Shown here: piece by piece, positions 24,903 to 32,433 of the stretch
How positions within the stretch are numbered: position 1 is the stretch's first letter
How the letters are laid out: the number at the start of each line of letters is the position of its first letter
Source of the DNA: Candidatus Aminicenantota bacterium
GTDB taxonomy: Bacteria > Acidobacteriota > Aminicenantia > Aminicenantales > Aminicenantaceae
Length of the DNA: 59,438 nt
Reading direction: 5' to 3'
Assembly (NCBI GenBank): GCA_011772495.1
Contig: WVZL01000031.1
Location: forward strand, 1-59,438
The notes under the pieces: generated by a model
What the model saw: the letters and a program-made list of their open reading frames with translations, nothing else
What the model was told of the DNA's origin: nothing
The model's database searches: none
Made by a program: the position numbers and the translations under genes

Positions 24903-25010
24903 GGGTCAGACCAAGATAAATTGTTTTTTATAAAGAAGATAAACTCAATTTTCGCCTGATTCTAGCCCTTAAACCTTAATTTTTAAGGCTCAAATGATCG
25001 GTTTAAGAGA
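24903..25010 (+). repeat. 3'-end element, copy A (~108 nt)
   Basis: Starts GGGTCAGACCAAG seven bases after the aldo/keto reductase stop. It contains AGCCCTTAAACCTTAA, then TTTTTAAGGCT, and ends GTTTAAGAGA. Homologous to copies at 28193, 34270 and 37242. Confidence 0.75.
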
Positions 25011-25133
25011 CCATCCACTTTTTGATTCGTTATTTTCAGCTGATTAAAATCATCTGTTAGGAGAAGTTCGGGCTCTCGGTTTTGGTATAGACGAGTTATT
25101 TTATTGAATTAGCGCGGGCTGAAAATTGAAGGG

Positions 25134-26012
25134 CTAATGAAAAGCTTCTGCTTTTTTAGCTCTTTTTAGCATGGGTCGGGTCATGCTCGCTCTATAGGGT
25201 TTGCCCTTTAAGAAGCGACCGATGAGCAATAATCCCATGTATTTTTCCTCTTCCTGGGCAAGTTTTGTGCCCATATCTGCTACTGTTCCGCGAACGATTC
25301 GCTGCTGGTCAGGATAGCCGGCCCAGTACACCACAGCGCAAGGCATATCCGGAGGATAGATTTCACCGAGCACCTCGAAAAGCTTTTCCGGCATCGCCAG
25401 GGCCATGTATTGGATCATCGTGTTCGGGTATTTGCCAAGGTCTTTCAGGGCTTGTGTATCTTCCAGGCTGCGGTTCAGCAGGAGCAGAGGAGAGGTTTGA
25501 ATAACAAATCGGGTATTATAGGCAGGAATCACGCTTTTTCCCAGAGCAGCCATGGCTGCAGCGTCGCTCCCCATGCCAGGAATAATGACCACCTCTTGGG
25601 GATCGAACTTCTCTACATACCAGTGGCTCGGTGCAAAAAGACAGGGATTGCCGGAATCGAGCAGCCCGACATCTTTCCCTTCGGCCAGAAGGCCCTTGAT
25701 CTGCTCGGCTCTCTTGTCCACAAGCCGAAGTCGCTCCTTCATGAAGGCGAACAATCCCTGCCAGGGATCAAAGAGAACAGGTTTGTCTTTGATGTAATCC
25801 GAGAATAATTCCAAATGCTCGTTTGAAGCCACTATAGCTTCCATTTTTGTGATCGTTTCCAGAGCTTGCAGCGTGGCCATTTGCGGTCCTGAGGGACCTG
25901 TTCCTATGATGTAAAACCGGCCTCGGCTGTTCATTTCTTCTTTGGCTGGCTGAGAATTGATAAAGAGAAGTGCTGAACACACTATTAGAAAAGTAATTAA
26001 GCTTTTTCTCAT
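25134..26012 (-). CDS. Exported tetrapyrrole-methylase-fold protein
   Basis: 292 residues. A Sec-type N-terminus (basic MRK, hydrophobic 5-19, then QPAKEE) is followed directly by the first strand and SAM loop of the corrin/porphyrin methylase (class III) family: FYIIGTGPSGPQ (33-44). Further motifs LLDSGNPCLFAP and VIIPGMGSDAAAMAALG correspond to the precorrin-methylase GDPxxF and PGxSS regions. Genuine family members use SAM in the cytoplasm in cobalamin, siroheme or rRNA modification; here the protein appears exported, as are the two class I methyltransferases nearby. It may have lost catalysis and bind another ligand. The ATG at 26012 has GGGGG upstream. It is not beside any cobalamin gene. 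Confidence 0.78.
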   Translation of the reverse strand: MRKSLITFLIVCSALLFINSQPAKEEMNSRGRFYIIGTGPSGPQMATLQALETITKMEAIVASNEHLELFSDYIKDKPVLFDPWQGLFAFMKERLRLVDKRAEQIKGLLAEGKDVGLLDSGNPCLFAPSHWYVEKFDPQEVVIIPGMGSDAAAMAALGKSVIPAYNTRFVIQTSPLLLLNRSLEDTQALKDLGKYPNTMIQYMALAMPEKLFEVLGEIYPPDMPCAVVYWAGYPDQQRIVRGTVADMGTKLAQEEEKYMGLLLIGRFLKGKPYRASMTRPMLKRAKKAEAFH

Positions 26013-26264
26013 GGCTAAACCCCCTATACATTCTGAGACTTCGTATAAAAGTTGTCAGGAAGAAGGGGAAATCCCTCGCAGATTCCTCCAGGGCCTCTCT
26101 TTCTTTGGAGTTCGTTTTGACAAATTAACCAAGTCTCCTCGCGGCTGCTTATTCATTCGGTAAAACTCTCCATTTTTTGAATCGGTTACATGTATGAGCA
26201 AAAAAAGAGCTGCAAAGAAGGGGGCCAATGGAGAAAAGGAGTCGACTCGAGCTGACTTTTCCCA
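26013..26264. other. Divergent intergenic region
   Basis: The 325-nt gap between the exported tetrapyrrole-methylase-fold gene and the DUF2207 gene holds no convincing gene. Only a candidate promoter near its right end (26265-26293) is seen. Confidence 0.5.
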
Positions 26265-26293
26265 TCGACAAAGCTCTACGATTATGCTATTTT
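26265..26293 (+). promoter_or_regulatory. Possible promoter of the DUF2207 gene
   Basis: TCGACA, 17-nt spacer ending in TGC (extended -10), TATTTT. An alternative TTGACT at 26306 with TTAAAA at 26329 would give an almost leaderless message. Confidence 0.35.
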
Positions 26294-26337
26294 TTTCCCG
26301 AAATCTTGACTAAAGACGAATCTCAGGATTAAAAACC

Positions 26338-28188
26338 ATGAATAGAAAAGATATTCCAATAACCTTTATACGGATTCTTATTCCTTTAGTTCTGCTCGTT
26401 TCGCTGGTCGCCAGTGTTGAGGCCGCCGAGAAGAATTTCTATTTCCCCGAAATCCGGATCGAGGTGAGAATCCAACAAGACGGCTCTTTCACGGTAGACG
26501 AGTACCGAACCTATGACTTCCAGGGTAGCTTTTCCTGGGCGACCTGGTGGCTTCCTCTACGTGCTAGCCGGAAAGGCTATTCTTATAATGTCACCATCGA
26601 GGATTTCAAGATCGTCGACGAAAGCGGCCGTCCCTTGAGGATGGAGCTTTCCAGGACCAGCAGCCGGTTCGAGGGCAAGTGGTATTACAGTGCTCGCAAC
26701 CAGCGCCGCACCTTCCATGTCCATTACCGCCTGAGGGGAGGCATCTTCAGCTATCCTGAAGTATCCGAGCTTTACTGGCAGATCATCGGCCCTGGATGGG
26801 ACAAACCTGCCGGGCGGGTGATAATCAACGTTCATCTCCCTGACGGCATCGCCAGCAGGAATGATATCCTGGTCTATGGCCACGGGCCTCTCACGGGCAG
26901 GTCAGAGATCGTCGACGAAAAGACGGCCCGGTTTACAGTACACAACCTGCGTTCTCAGCAGGCGGTGGAGATTCGAGTTGTTTGGCCATCTGGACTGGTA
27001 AGCGGAATTCCTTCAACCCGACATACTCTCGAGTCCATCCAACGGGAAGAAGCTCGCTTCGTCCAGGAAACGATCGAAAGGATTAAACGGGCTCAGGAAG
27101 CGGCCGAACGCAAACGCCAAGGCATCAAGCGTATTCTCTACATCTGGGGCACCTGGCTTATTCTCGGCCCTTTGCTGTGGCTGCCCTTCTACATTTATTC
27201 CTGGAAAAAAGTCGGAAAAGATTACAGATTTGACGATATCCCCCGTTATTTCCGGGGGCTTCCTTCAGACTTATCTCCCCCTTTGGTCGAAGTTCTCCTG
27301 CGAGAAGGCCGACAAATAACACCCCGTTCCTTCACCGCCACTCTTTTTGACCTGGCCCGTCGCGGTTATATCGAGCTGCAGGACCGGCTGGTGGAGAAAA
27401 AACGACTCTTTGGTAAAAAGCAAGCCTATGAAACCAGGGCTACCCTCCGGAAAGACTTCCTGAACGACGACACGTTACTCCCCTATGAGACAGAATTCCT
27501 GAAGCTTCTGTTCGCAGAAGTCGGATATGAAGGCCCCAAAAAGGGCTCAAAACTAGAACTGGAAGAGCTGAAGAATTATTTTAAGGAATTTCCCAGAAAG
27601 TTCCAGAAGTGGTACAAGAAGTGGTCGAAGATGATTCAAAAAAAGTCAAAGGACCTTAAGTTTATCGAGCCCAAGAGCGTGAAGAGGCGTAACATATTCA
27701 TGGCTGTCACTCTGAATCTTGGCATCCTCACTTTGAACCCGATTCTTATTGTTCTCACTGGAGTCCTGGTGCCGAAGATCAAACGCAGAGCCCTTCATTG
27801 GGCGCGGGAGAACGAGTTATGGAGAGCCCTCGACAGGTTCCTGGATGATTTCTCATCCTTCAAAGATCTTCCGCCAGAAGCATACAAACTTTGGGAACAT
27901 TACCTGGTGTTTGGGATCATTTTCGGCAATGCAGAGAGAATCCTTAAGATATTGCCGGCTATACTCAAAGATGAAAAAGCTGTAATGCCAGTTTGGTATC
28001 ATGGTTACAGTCGAGCCGCATTTGCCAGCGTCGGACGGATCAATGCGATGATCAGCAGCATCGAATCCATGGCCACTTCTATTCAGGCCGCCAGTACTGC
28101 CGCCGCCCATTATTCCTCAGGTGGCGGAGGAGGATTCAGCGGAGGAGGCGGAGGCGGCGGAGGTGGAGGTGGCGGCTCTGCCGGCTAA
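26338..28188 (+). CDS. DUF2207 membrane protein with glycine-rich C-terminus
   Basis: 616 residues. A signal peptide (about 10-30, ending near VEAAEK) is followed by an extracytoplasmic beta-rich DUF2207 domain (YFPEIRIEVRIQQDGSFTVDEYRTYDF). Then come a TM helix around 265-285, a cytoplasmic region (FRGLPSDLSPPLVEVLL, TATLFDLARRGYIEL) and a further hydrophobic pair about 455-480. The tail is almost pure glycine and serine (GGGGGFSGGGG...), a common ending of DUF2207 proteins. The family's role is unknown. AGGA is ten bases before the ATG. The downstream gap holds copy B of the 3' element, then the promoter of the transporter gene. Confidence 0.88.
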   Translation: MNRKDIPITFIRILIPLVLLVSLVASVEAAEKNFYFPEIRIEVRIQQDGSFTVDEYRTYDFQGSFSWATWWLPLRASRKGYSYNVTIEDFKIVDESGRPLRMELSRTSSRFEGKWYYSARNQRRTFHVHYRLRGGIFSYPEVSELYWQIIGPGWDKPAGRVIINVHLPDGIASRNDILVYGHGPLTGRSEIVDEKTARFTVHNLRSQQAVEIRVVWPSGLVSGIPSTRHTLESIQREEARFVQETIERIKRAQEAAERKRQGIKRILYIWGTWLILGPLLWLPFYIYSWKKVGKDYRFDDIPRYFRGLPSDLSPPLVEVLLREGRQITPRSFTATLFDLARRGYIELQDRLVEKKRLFGKKQAYETRATLRKDFLNDDTLLPYETEFLKLLFAEVGYEGPKKGSKLELEELKNYFKEFPRKFQKWYKKWSKMIQKKSKDLKFIEPKSVKRRNIFMAVTLNLGILTLNPILIVLTGVLVPKIKRRALHWARENELWRALDRFLDDFSSFKDLPPEAYKLWEHYLVFGIIFGNAERILKILPAILKDEKAVMPVWYHGYSRAAFASVGRINAMISSIESMATSIQAASTAAAHYSSGGGGGFSGGGGGGGGGGGGSAG

Positions 28189-28192
28189 TTAA

Positions 28193-28300
28193 GGGGTCAG
28201 ACCAAGCTAATTCAATTATAATCAATAATTTAAGTAGTATTTTTGGGTGTTTTTTGGCCTTAAACGTTCATTTTTGGGGCTAAAATCGTCGTTTTAAGAA
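28193..28300 (+). repeat. 3'-end element, copy B
   Basis: GGGGTCAGACCAAGCTAA begins four bases after the DUF2207 stop. GGCCTTAAACG near the middle pairs imperfectly with CGTTTTAAGAAGCC at the end. Confidence 0.75.
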
Positions 28301-28325
28301 GCCTAAGGCCAACTTCTGGCAGGTT

Positions 28326-28354
28326 TTGACTTCGCCTATTTGCTGTGCTATAAG
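28326..28354 (+). promoter_or_regulatory. Promoter of the MFS-methyltransferase operon
   Basis: TTGACT (28326-28331), 17-nt spacer ending GTGC, TATAAG (28349-28354), an extended -10 promoter. It spans the TTG at 28340, which therefore cannot be the start of the downstream gene. Confidence 0.65.
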
Positions 28355-28375
28355 CTCCTCATCAAGAAATCACCG

Positions 28376-29599
28376 ATGAGCACCTTCCGCCGCTGGCTGA
28401 TAATGACCTGTCTATGCCTGTCCGGCGGGATCATCTACCTGTTACCTTATTTAAGGGAAGTCTACTATATTCCTCTACAAGAGGCACTCCAGCTATCCAA
28501 CACGCAGCTGGGGATTCTGATGAGTGTGTTTGGGGTGGCAGCCATGATTTCCTATTTCCCCGGAGGCTGGCTGGCCGATAAGATCTCTCCGCGAAAACTC
28601 ATCACTATCTCTATGCTCTCCACAGGAATGGCGGGCCTATATTTTGCGACTTTTCCTTCCTACCCGCTGAGCATCGCTGTTCATGCCTTTTGGGGTGTCA
28701 GCGTGACTCTAACTTTCTGGGCTGCCCTGATTAAAGCCACCCGAAACTGGGGCAAGCGCACTCAACAGGGGCGAGCATTCGGAATCCTGGAGAGCGGCCG
28801 GGGCATCGCTGAGGTTGTCGGTTCTACAGCCTTATTAGCTCTGTTTGCCCGCCTCGGCAGCGGAGCGCTGGGTCTATCCTGGGTCATCATTCTCTTTTCC
28901 CTGACTGATATTTTAATAGGACTTATGGCCTGGTTTGTCTTAGAAGACTCGACCAAAGACTCCTCCGGCAGGGAAGAGAAAAAAGAAAAAATAGGGCTTA
29001 AGGAGATCATCAAGGTCCTCAAGATGCCAGTGGTGTGGCTGATATCTATCGTCATTCTTGCCGCCTACAGTGCTTATTGGGGGTCTTACTATTTTACACC
29101 TTATGCCACCGATGTGTTCAGGATGAGTGTTGTCTTTGGGGGAGCATTAGGTGTAGGCAAGATGTGGATAAAACCAATATCTGCTTTAGGCGCCGGATTC
29201 CTGGCTGATAAGATAGGCGCGTCCAGGGCTGTAGCTTGGTCGTTCGTGGTCTTGATAGCCAGTTTTGGCGTGTTTGTATTCACACCCGGAAACCCGAAGC
29301 TTGTTTTGATCCTGGTTGCCAATACGGCCCTGGCTTCGGTGGCCATTTTTGCCTTGAGGGGAATATATTTTGCCACCTTTGAAGAGGGAGGAATCCCTCT
29401 TGCCCTGACAGGCACGGTCACTGGAATCGTGTCTGTTATCGGCTACACGCCTGATATTTTTATGCCTCTGGCAGGTGGAGCTTTGCTGGATGGCTACCCA
29501 GGAGCCCTGGGATACAGATACTTTTTCATATTCATTGCCGGGGTGTGCATGTTGGGTCTGTTGGCGGCGCTTATTATCCTGCGCAAGTTTGTCAAATAG
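28376..29599 (+). CDS. Major facilitator superfamily transporter
   Basis: 407 residues from the ATG at 28376, 22 nt after the -10 box. About twelve hydrophobic helices in two halves. The loop 2-3 signature GGWLADKISPRK (motif A) is clear, with a related GFLADKIGASRA in the second half. A charged central loop (EDSTKDSSGREEKKEK) separates the halves. The substrate cannot be told from sequence. The stop is 13 nt before the MttB-like gene with AGGAGG in between, so they form an operon, and the transporter may import the methylated compound that the enzyme uses. Confidence 0.88.
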   Translation: MSTFRRWLIMTCLCLSGGIIYLLPYLREVYYIPLQEALQLSNTQLGILMSVFGVAAMISYFPGGWLADKISPRKLITISMLSTGMAGLYFATFPSYPLSIAVHAFWGVSVTLTFWAALIKATRNWGKRTQQGRAFGILESGRGIAEVVGSTALLALFARLGSGALGLSWVIILFSLTDILIGLMAWFVLEDSTKDSSGREEKKEKIGLKEIIKVLKMPVVWLISIVILAAYSAYWGSYYFTPYATDVFRMSVVFGGALGVGKMWIKPISALGAGFLADKIGASRAVAWSFVVLIASFGVFVFTPGNPKLVLILVANTALASVAIFALRGIYFATFEEGGIPLALTGTVTGIVSVIGYTPDIFMPLAGGALLDGYPGALGYRYFFIFIAGVCMLGLLAALIILRKFVK

Positions 29600-29612
29600 G
29601 AGGATCAGAAGC

Positions 29613-31046
29613 ATGGAAGAAAGAAATAATAGAAACAGGATTCCTGATAAAACGATTTTCCCCCGTCTCACCGAAAGCCAGTGCCGCCAGATTCATGAAG
29701 CGAGCCTGGAGATACTCGAGCGGGTAGGAGTGCGTCTTGATCTTCAAGAAGCTATCGATATGCTCAAGAAGGCAGGGGCCAGAGTCGACGAGGCTAACCT
29801 GGTCCATTTGCCAACTCGTCTGGTAGAGGGAGCCTTGTCCACTGCCCCAAAACAGATCGTTTTGCATGATCGCCAAGGAAATCCTGTGATGCAGGTGGAA
29901 GGACATCGCTGTTTCTATGGGCCAGGTTCAGACTGTTTGAATATTATTGACCACCGGAACGGCAAGCGCCGTGAGCCCCTTTTGAAGGACCTGATTGAAG
30001 GGATTACCCTCTGCGATTCTCTCTCCAACATAGACTTTGTGATGTCCATGGTTCTGCCTTCGGATGTAGACCAAGCCCTAGCCGATCGGCATCAAATGCA
30101 GGCTATGCTCACCCATACAACTAAACCCATCATATTCGTCACTTATGAGTTTGAAGGCTGTGTAGACTGCGTAGGAATGGCTGAAGCAGTAGCTGGCGGT
30201 GAGGATGCGTTGAGGAGAAAGCCGAATATTGCCTGCTACATAAACGTGGTCTCAGGTCTTCGTCACAATAAAGACGCCTTGCAGAAGCTGTTGTTCTTAT
30301 CCTCAAAAAAACTCCCTGCTCTTTATATTCCGTCCTCAACAGGAGGAGTGAACAGCCCGATTACTCCGGTTGGCTCTCTTGCTCTGGATTACGCAGGTGT
30401 TCTGGTCGGGTTGGTGCTTTCTCAGTTAAACCAGGAGGGAGCTCCGGTCATCGTGCCTGGGATGCCATCTGGACAACTTGATATGCGCACTATGATATCC
30501 ACCTTTTGCGAGCCTGAAAGAGGTCATGCCCAGGCTTTGGCTCATTCTTACGGCCTGCCCATGTTTTCACTGGGAGGAGCCACTGAATCCAAAGTCGTAG
30601 ACCAGCAAGCAGCTGTAGAGGCCACCTTAACCCTCATGGCATCCACGCTTACCGGAGGCAATATCATTCACGATCTGGGATACCTGGAATCCGGCCTCAC
30701 TTTTTCTTTAGCCCAGCTGGCCATCTGCGATGAGATCGTAAGCTGGTTCAAAAGTTTTAGCCAGGAATTCGAGGTGAGCGATGAGACTCTGGCTCTGGAT
30801 GTGATTGCTGAGGTCGGCCCTGATGGTCAATATTTGAATACAAAACATACCCTTAAACATTACCGGGAGCGCTGGTACCCGAAACTCTTTGAGAGGAGCA
30901 CCTATGAGTCCTGGTTAAAAGAGGGCGGTAAGAGCCTGGTTGAGCGCGCGGGAGAAAGGGTGGAGAGAATTCTTGTTGAGCACAAGCCTGAGTCTCTTCC
31001 CCAAAAAATACAGCAAAGGCTGCAGAGCATCGTCAACAGAAGCTAG
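29613..31046 (+). CDS. MttB-family (trimethylamine-type) methyltransferase without pyrrolysine
   Basis: 477 residues from the ATG at 29613, nine bases after AGGAGG; an upstream in-frame start at 29475 is inside the transporter gene. The sequence follows the MttB fold: PRLTESQCRQIHEASLEILERVGV at the start, GPGSDCLN, and the conserved GGATESKVVDQQAAVEATLTLMASTLTGGNIIHDLGYLESG. There is no in-frame TAG, so this is the non-pyrrolysine branch, which includes glycine-betaine and other quaternary-amine demethylases that pass methyl groups to a corrinoid protein. No corrinoid protein or its reductive activator is in the window. Co-transcribed with the MFS transporter. Confidence 0.88.
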   Translation: MEERNNRNRIPDKTIFPRLTESQCRQIHEASLEILERVGVRLDLQEAIDMLKKAGARVDEANLVHLPTRLVEGALSTAPKQIVLHDRQGNPVMQVEGHRCFYGPGSDCLNIIDHRNGKRREPLLKDLIEGITLCDSLSNIDFVMSMVLPSDVDQALADRHQMQAMLTHTTKPIIFVTYEFEGCVDCVGMAEAVAGGEDALRRKPNIACYINVVSGLRHNKDALQKLLFLSSKKLPALYIPSSTGGVNSPITPVGSLALDYAGVLVGLVLSQLNQEGAPVIVPGMPSGQLDMRTMISTFCEPERGHAQALAHSYGLPMFSLGGATESKVVDQQAAVEATLTLMASTLTGGNIIHDLGYLESGLTFSLAQLAICDEIVSWFKSFSQEFEVSDETLALDVIAEVGPDGQYLNTKHTLKHYRERWYPKLFERSTYESWLKEGGKSLVERAGERVERILVEHKPESLPQKIQQRLQSIVNRS

Positions 31047-31069
31047 CATTAGGTGCCTACTTTTTTCTA

Positions 31070-31098
31070 TTGACTCTTTTTTTGGCTGCCTTTATTGT
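31070..31098 (+). promoter_or_regulatory. Possible promoter of the DUF362 gene
   Basis: TTGACT, 17-nt spacer, TATTGT, some 140 nt before the start codon at 31239. The spacer is T-rich like those at 2005 and 19102. Confidence 0.35.
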
Positions 31099-31238
31099 AG
31101 GGCATATATTTTTTCGATGTCGAATTTCTTAAGGTAGAAGTGACCTTTAGGACAAGGAATTCAACTCTTTTTGGAGCTCAAGGCGAGAAAAGAGCTTAGA
31201 GATATTTATGAACGCGATTCAATGAAAGACGATCTGTC

Positions 31239-32111
31239 ATGGGAAAGGTGATCACCAGACGAGATTTTATAAAGGGAAGCACTTTTGCAGTTTTAGGAGC
31301 TGCCCTCAGGTTTCCCGCTGAAAAGACGGAAAAGTCCAGAGTCATTCTCATCCGTCATCCTGAAGCAGTCGATGAAAACTCAAGATTTAACGGAGAGGTC
31401 ATTCATCACATGCTTGATGAAGCCGTCATGACCCTCCTGGGAGAGGATGATCCTGTAAAAGCCTTCCAAAAGCTGATAAAGCCAGGTGAAATTGTGGGCA
31501 TCAAAAGCAATGTCTGGTCTTACCTGCCCACTCCGCCAGAGCTGGAGAAGGCCATCGAACGCCGGGTGATCGATTGCGGAGTGAAGAAAGAAGATATCAG
31601 TGTCGATGATCGTGGAGTGCGACGCAATCCGGTTTTCAAGAGAGCCACTTCTCTGATCAATGTCAGGCCTTTAAGGACCCATTACCTTTCCGGTGTCAGC
31701 GGGTGCCTGAAAAACTACGTCATGTTCGCAAAATCTCAACCTGCCTATCATCCTAACAGCTGCTCGAATCTCGGGGCTCTTTTCAAACTGCCCCAGGTAA
31801 AAGGCAAAACCCGGTTGAATGTTTTATGCGCCTTGACTCCTCAGTATCACGGCCGCGGACCCCATCATTTCAGCCGCAGGTATGTATGGCGCTACAGAGG
31901 ACTCATTGTGGGCCAAGACCCGGTGGCTGTGGATGCGACTGGCCTTCGGCTCCTGATGGCGAAGCGGACCGAACAGTTTGGGAGGGCGCGGGCAGTTCCT
32001 CCGGTGCCGAGGCATATAGAGATGGCTGACCTCAAGCATGGAATTGGAACCAGTGATTGGAGCAGAATAGATTTAATTAAATTGGGCTGGGAAGAAGATA
32101 TTTTGATTTAG
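31239..32111 (+). CDS. Tat-exported DUF362-domain protein
   Basis: 290 residues. The N-terminus has a twin-arginine signal, TRRDFIKGSTFAVLGAAL (6-23). The mature part contains DUF362 motifs: KLIKPGEIVGIKSNVW, a GVRRNPVFKRATSLINVRPLRTHYLSGVSGCLKNYVMF core, and GLIVGQDPVAVDATGLRLL near the end. DUF362 proteins are often fused to ferredoxins in anaerobes, and their reaction is unknown; here the Fe-S part is missing. The ribosome site is weak. It follows the MttB-like gene after a 192-nt gap with its own candidate promoter, so its link to that operon is uncertain. Downstream lies a degenerate repeat array. Confidence 0.85.
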   Translation: MGKVITRRDFIKGSTFAVLGAALRFPAEKTEKSRVILIRHPEAVDENSRFNGEVIHHMLDEAVMTLLGEDDPVKAFQKLIKPGEIVGIKSNVWSYLPTPPELEKAIERRVIDCGVKKEDISVDDRGVRRNPVFKRATSLINVRPLRTHYLSGVSGCLKNYVMFAKSQPAYHPNSCSNLGALFKLPQVKGKTRLNVLCALTPQYHGRGPHHFSRRYVWRYRGLIVGQDPVAVDATGLRLLMAKRTEQFGRARAVPPVPRHIEMADLKHGIGTSDWSRIDLIKLGWEEDILI

Positions 32112-32113
32112 TG

Positions 32114-32325
32114 TCTGTCATGACGAGAACGGGTTTGCGAATTCGAGAGGCTGAAAATAGATTCACCCAGCGAACCCTGTGATTGTCATGAAATAGCCTG
32201 GGACTATCATGGCAGGACCTGAAACTGTCATTACGAAGCTTGAGATTGTCATTGCGAGGTTTTGAACTGTCTATCCAAGGCTTTGAACTGTCATTGCGAG
32301 GCGCGTAGCACCAAAGCAATCTCAT
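32114..32325 (+). repeat. Degenerate tandem array of GTCATTGCGAG half-units
   Basis: About seven irregular units of 21-23 nt (AACTGTCATTACGAAGCTTG, GATTGTCATTGCGAGG and similar) start right after the DUF362 stop and end in a full hairpin GTCATTGCGAGGCGCGTAGC...AAGCAATCTC. Another degraded copy is at about 32383-32418. Confidence 0.7.
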
Positions 32326-32433
32326 AAATAAAAGTAAGAGTTGCGAATAAAGAGAAATAGAATGTCATAGGATAAGAGTCTATCGTCGTGGTGAGCGAAG
32401 CAAAGAAATTTCATAAAATAAAGGAGAGATAAT

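Noticed and set aside
27993-28283. Arg-rich 96-codon frame at the end of the DUF2207 gene
   Set aside because: It is the frame-shifted reading of the glycine codons (GGA/GGC) of the Gly-rich tail and has no start signal.
28340-28375. Longer N-terminus for the MFS transporter starting at TTG 28340
   Set aside because: The TTG lies between the -35 and -10 boxes of the promoter at 28326-28354, so it would not be transcribed; the ATG at 28376 begins a normal MFS N-terminus.
29613-31046. Pyrrolysine-containing MttB
   Set aside because: There is no in-frame TAG in the gene; the family motif region is read through with sense codons, so it belongs to the non-pyrrolysine branch.
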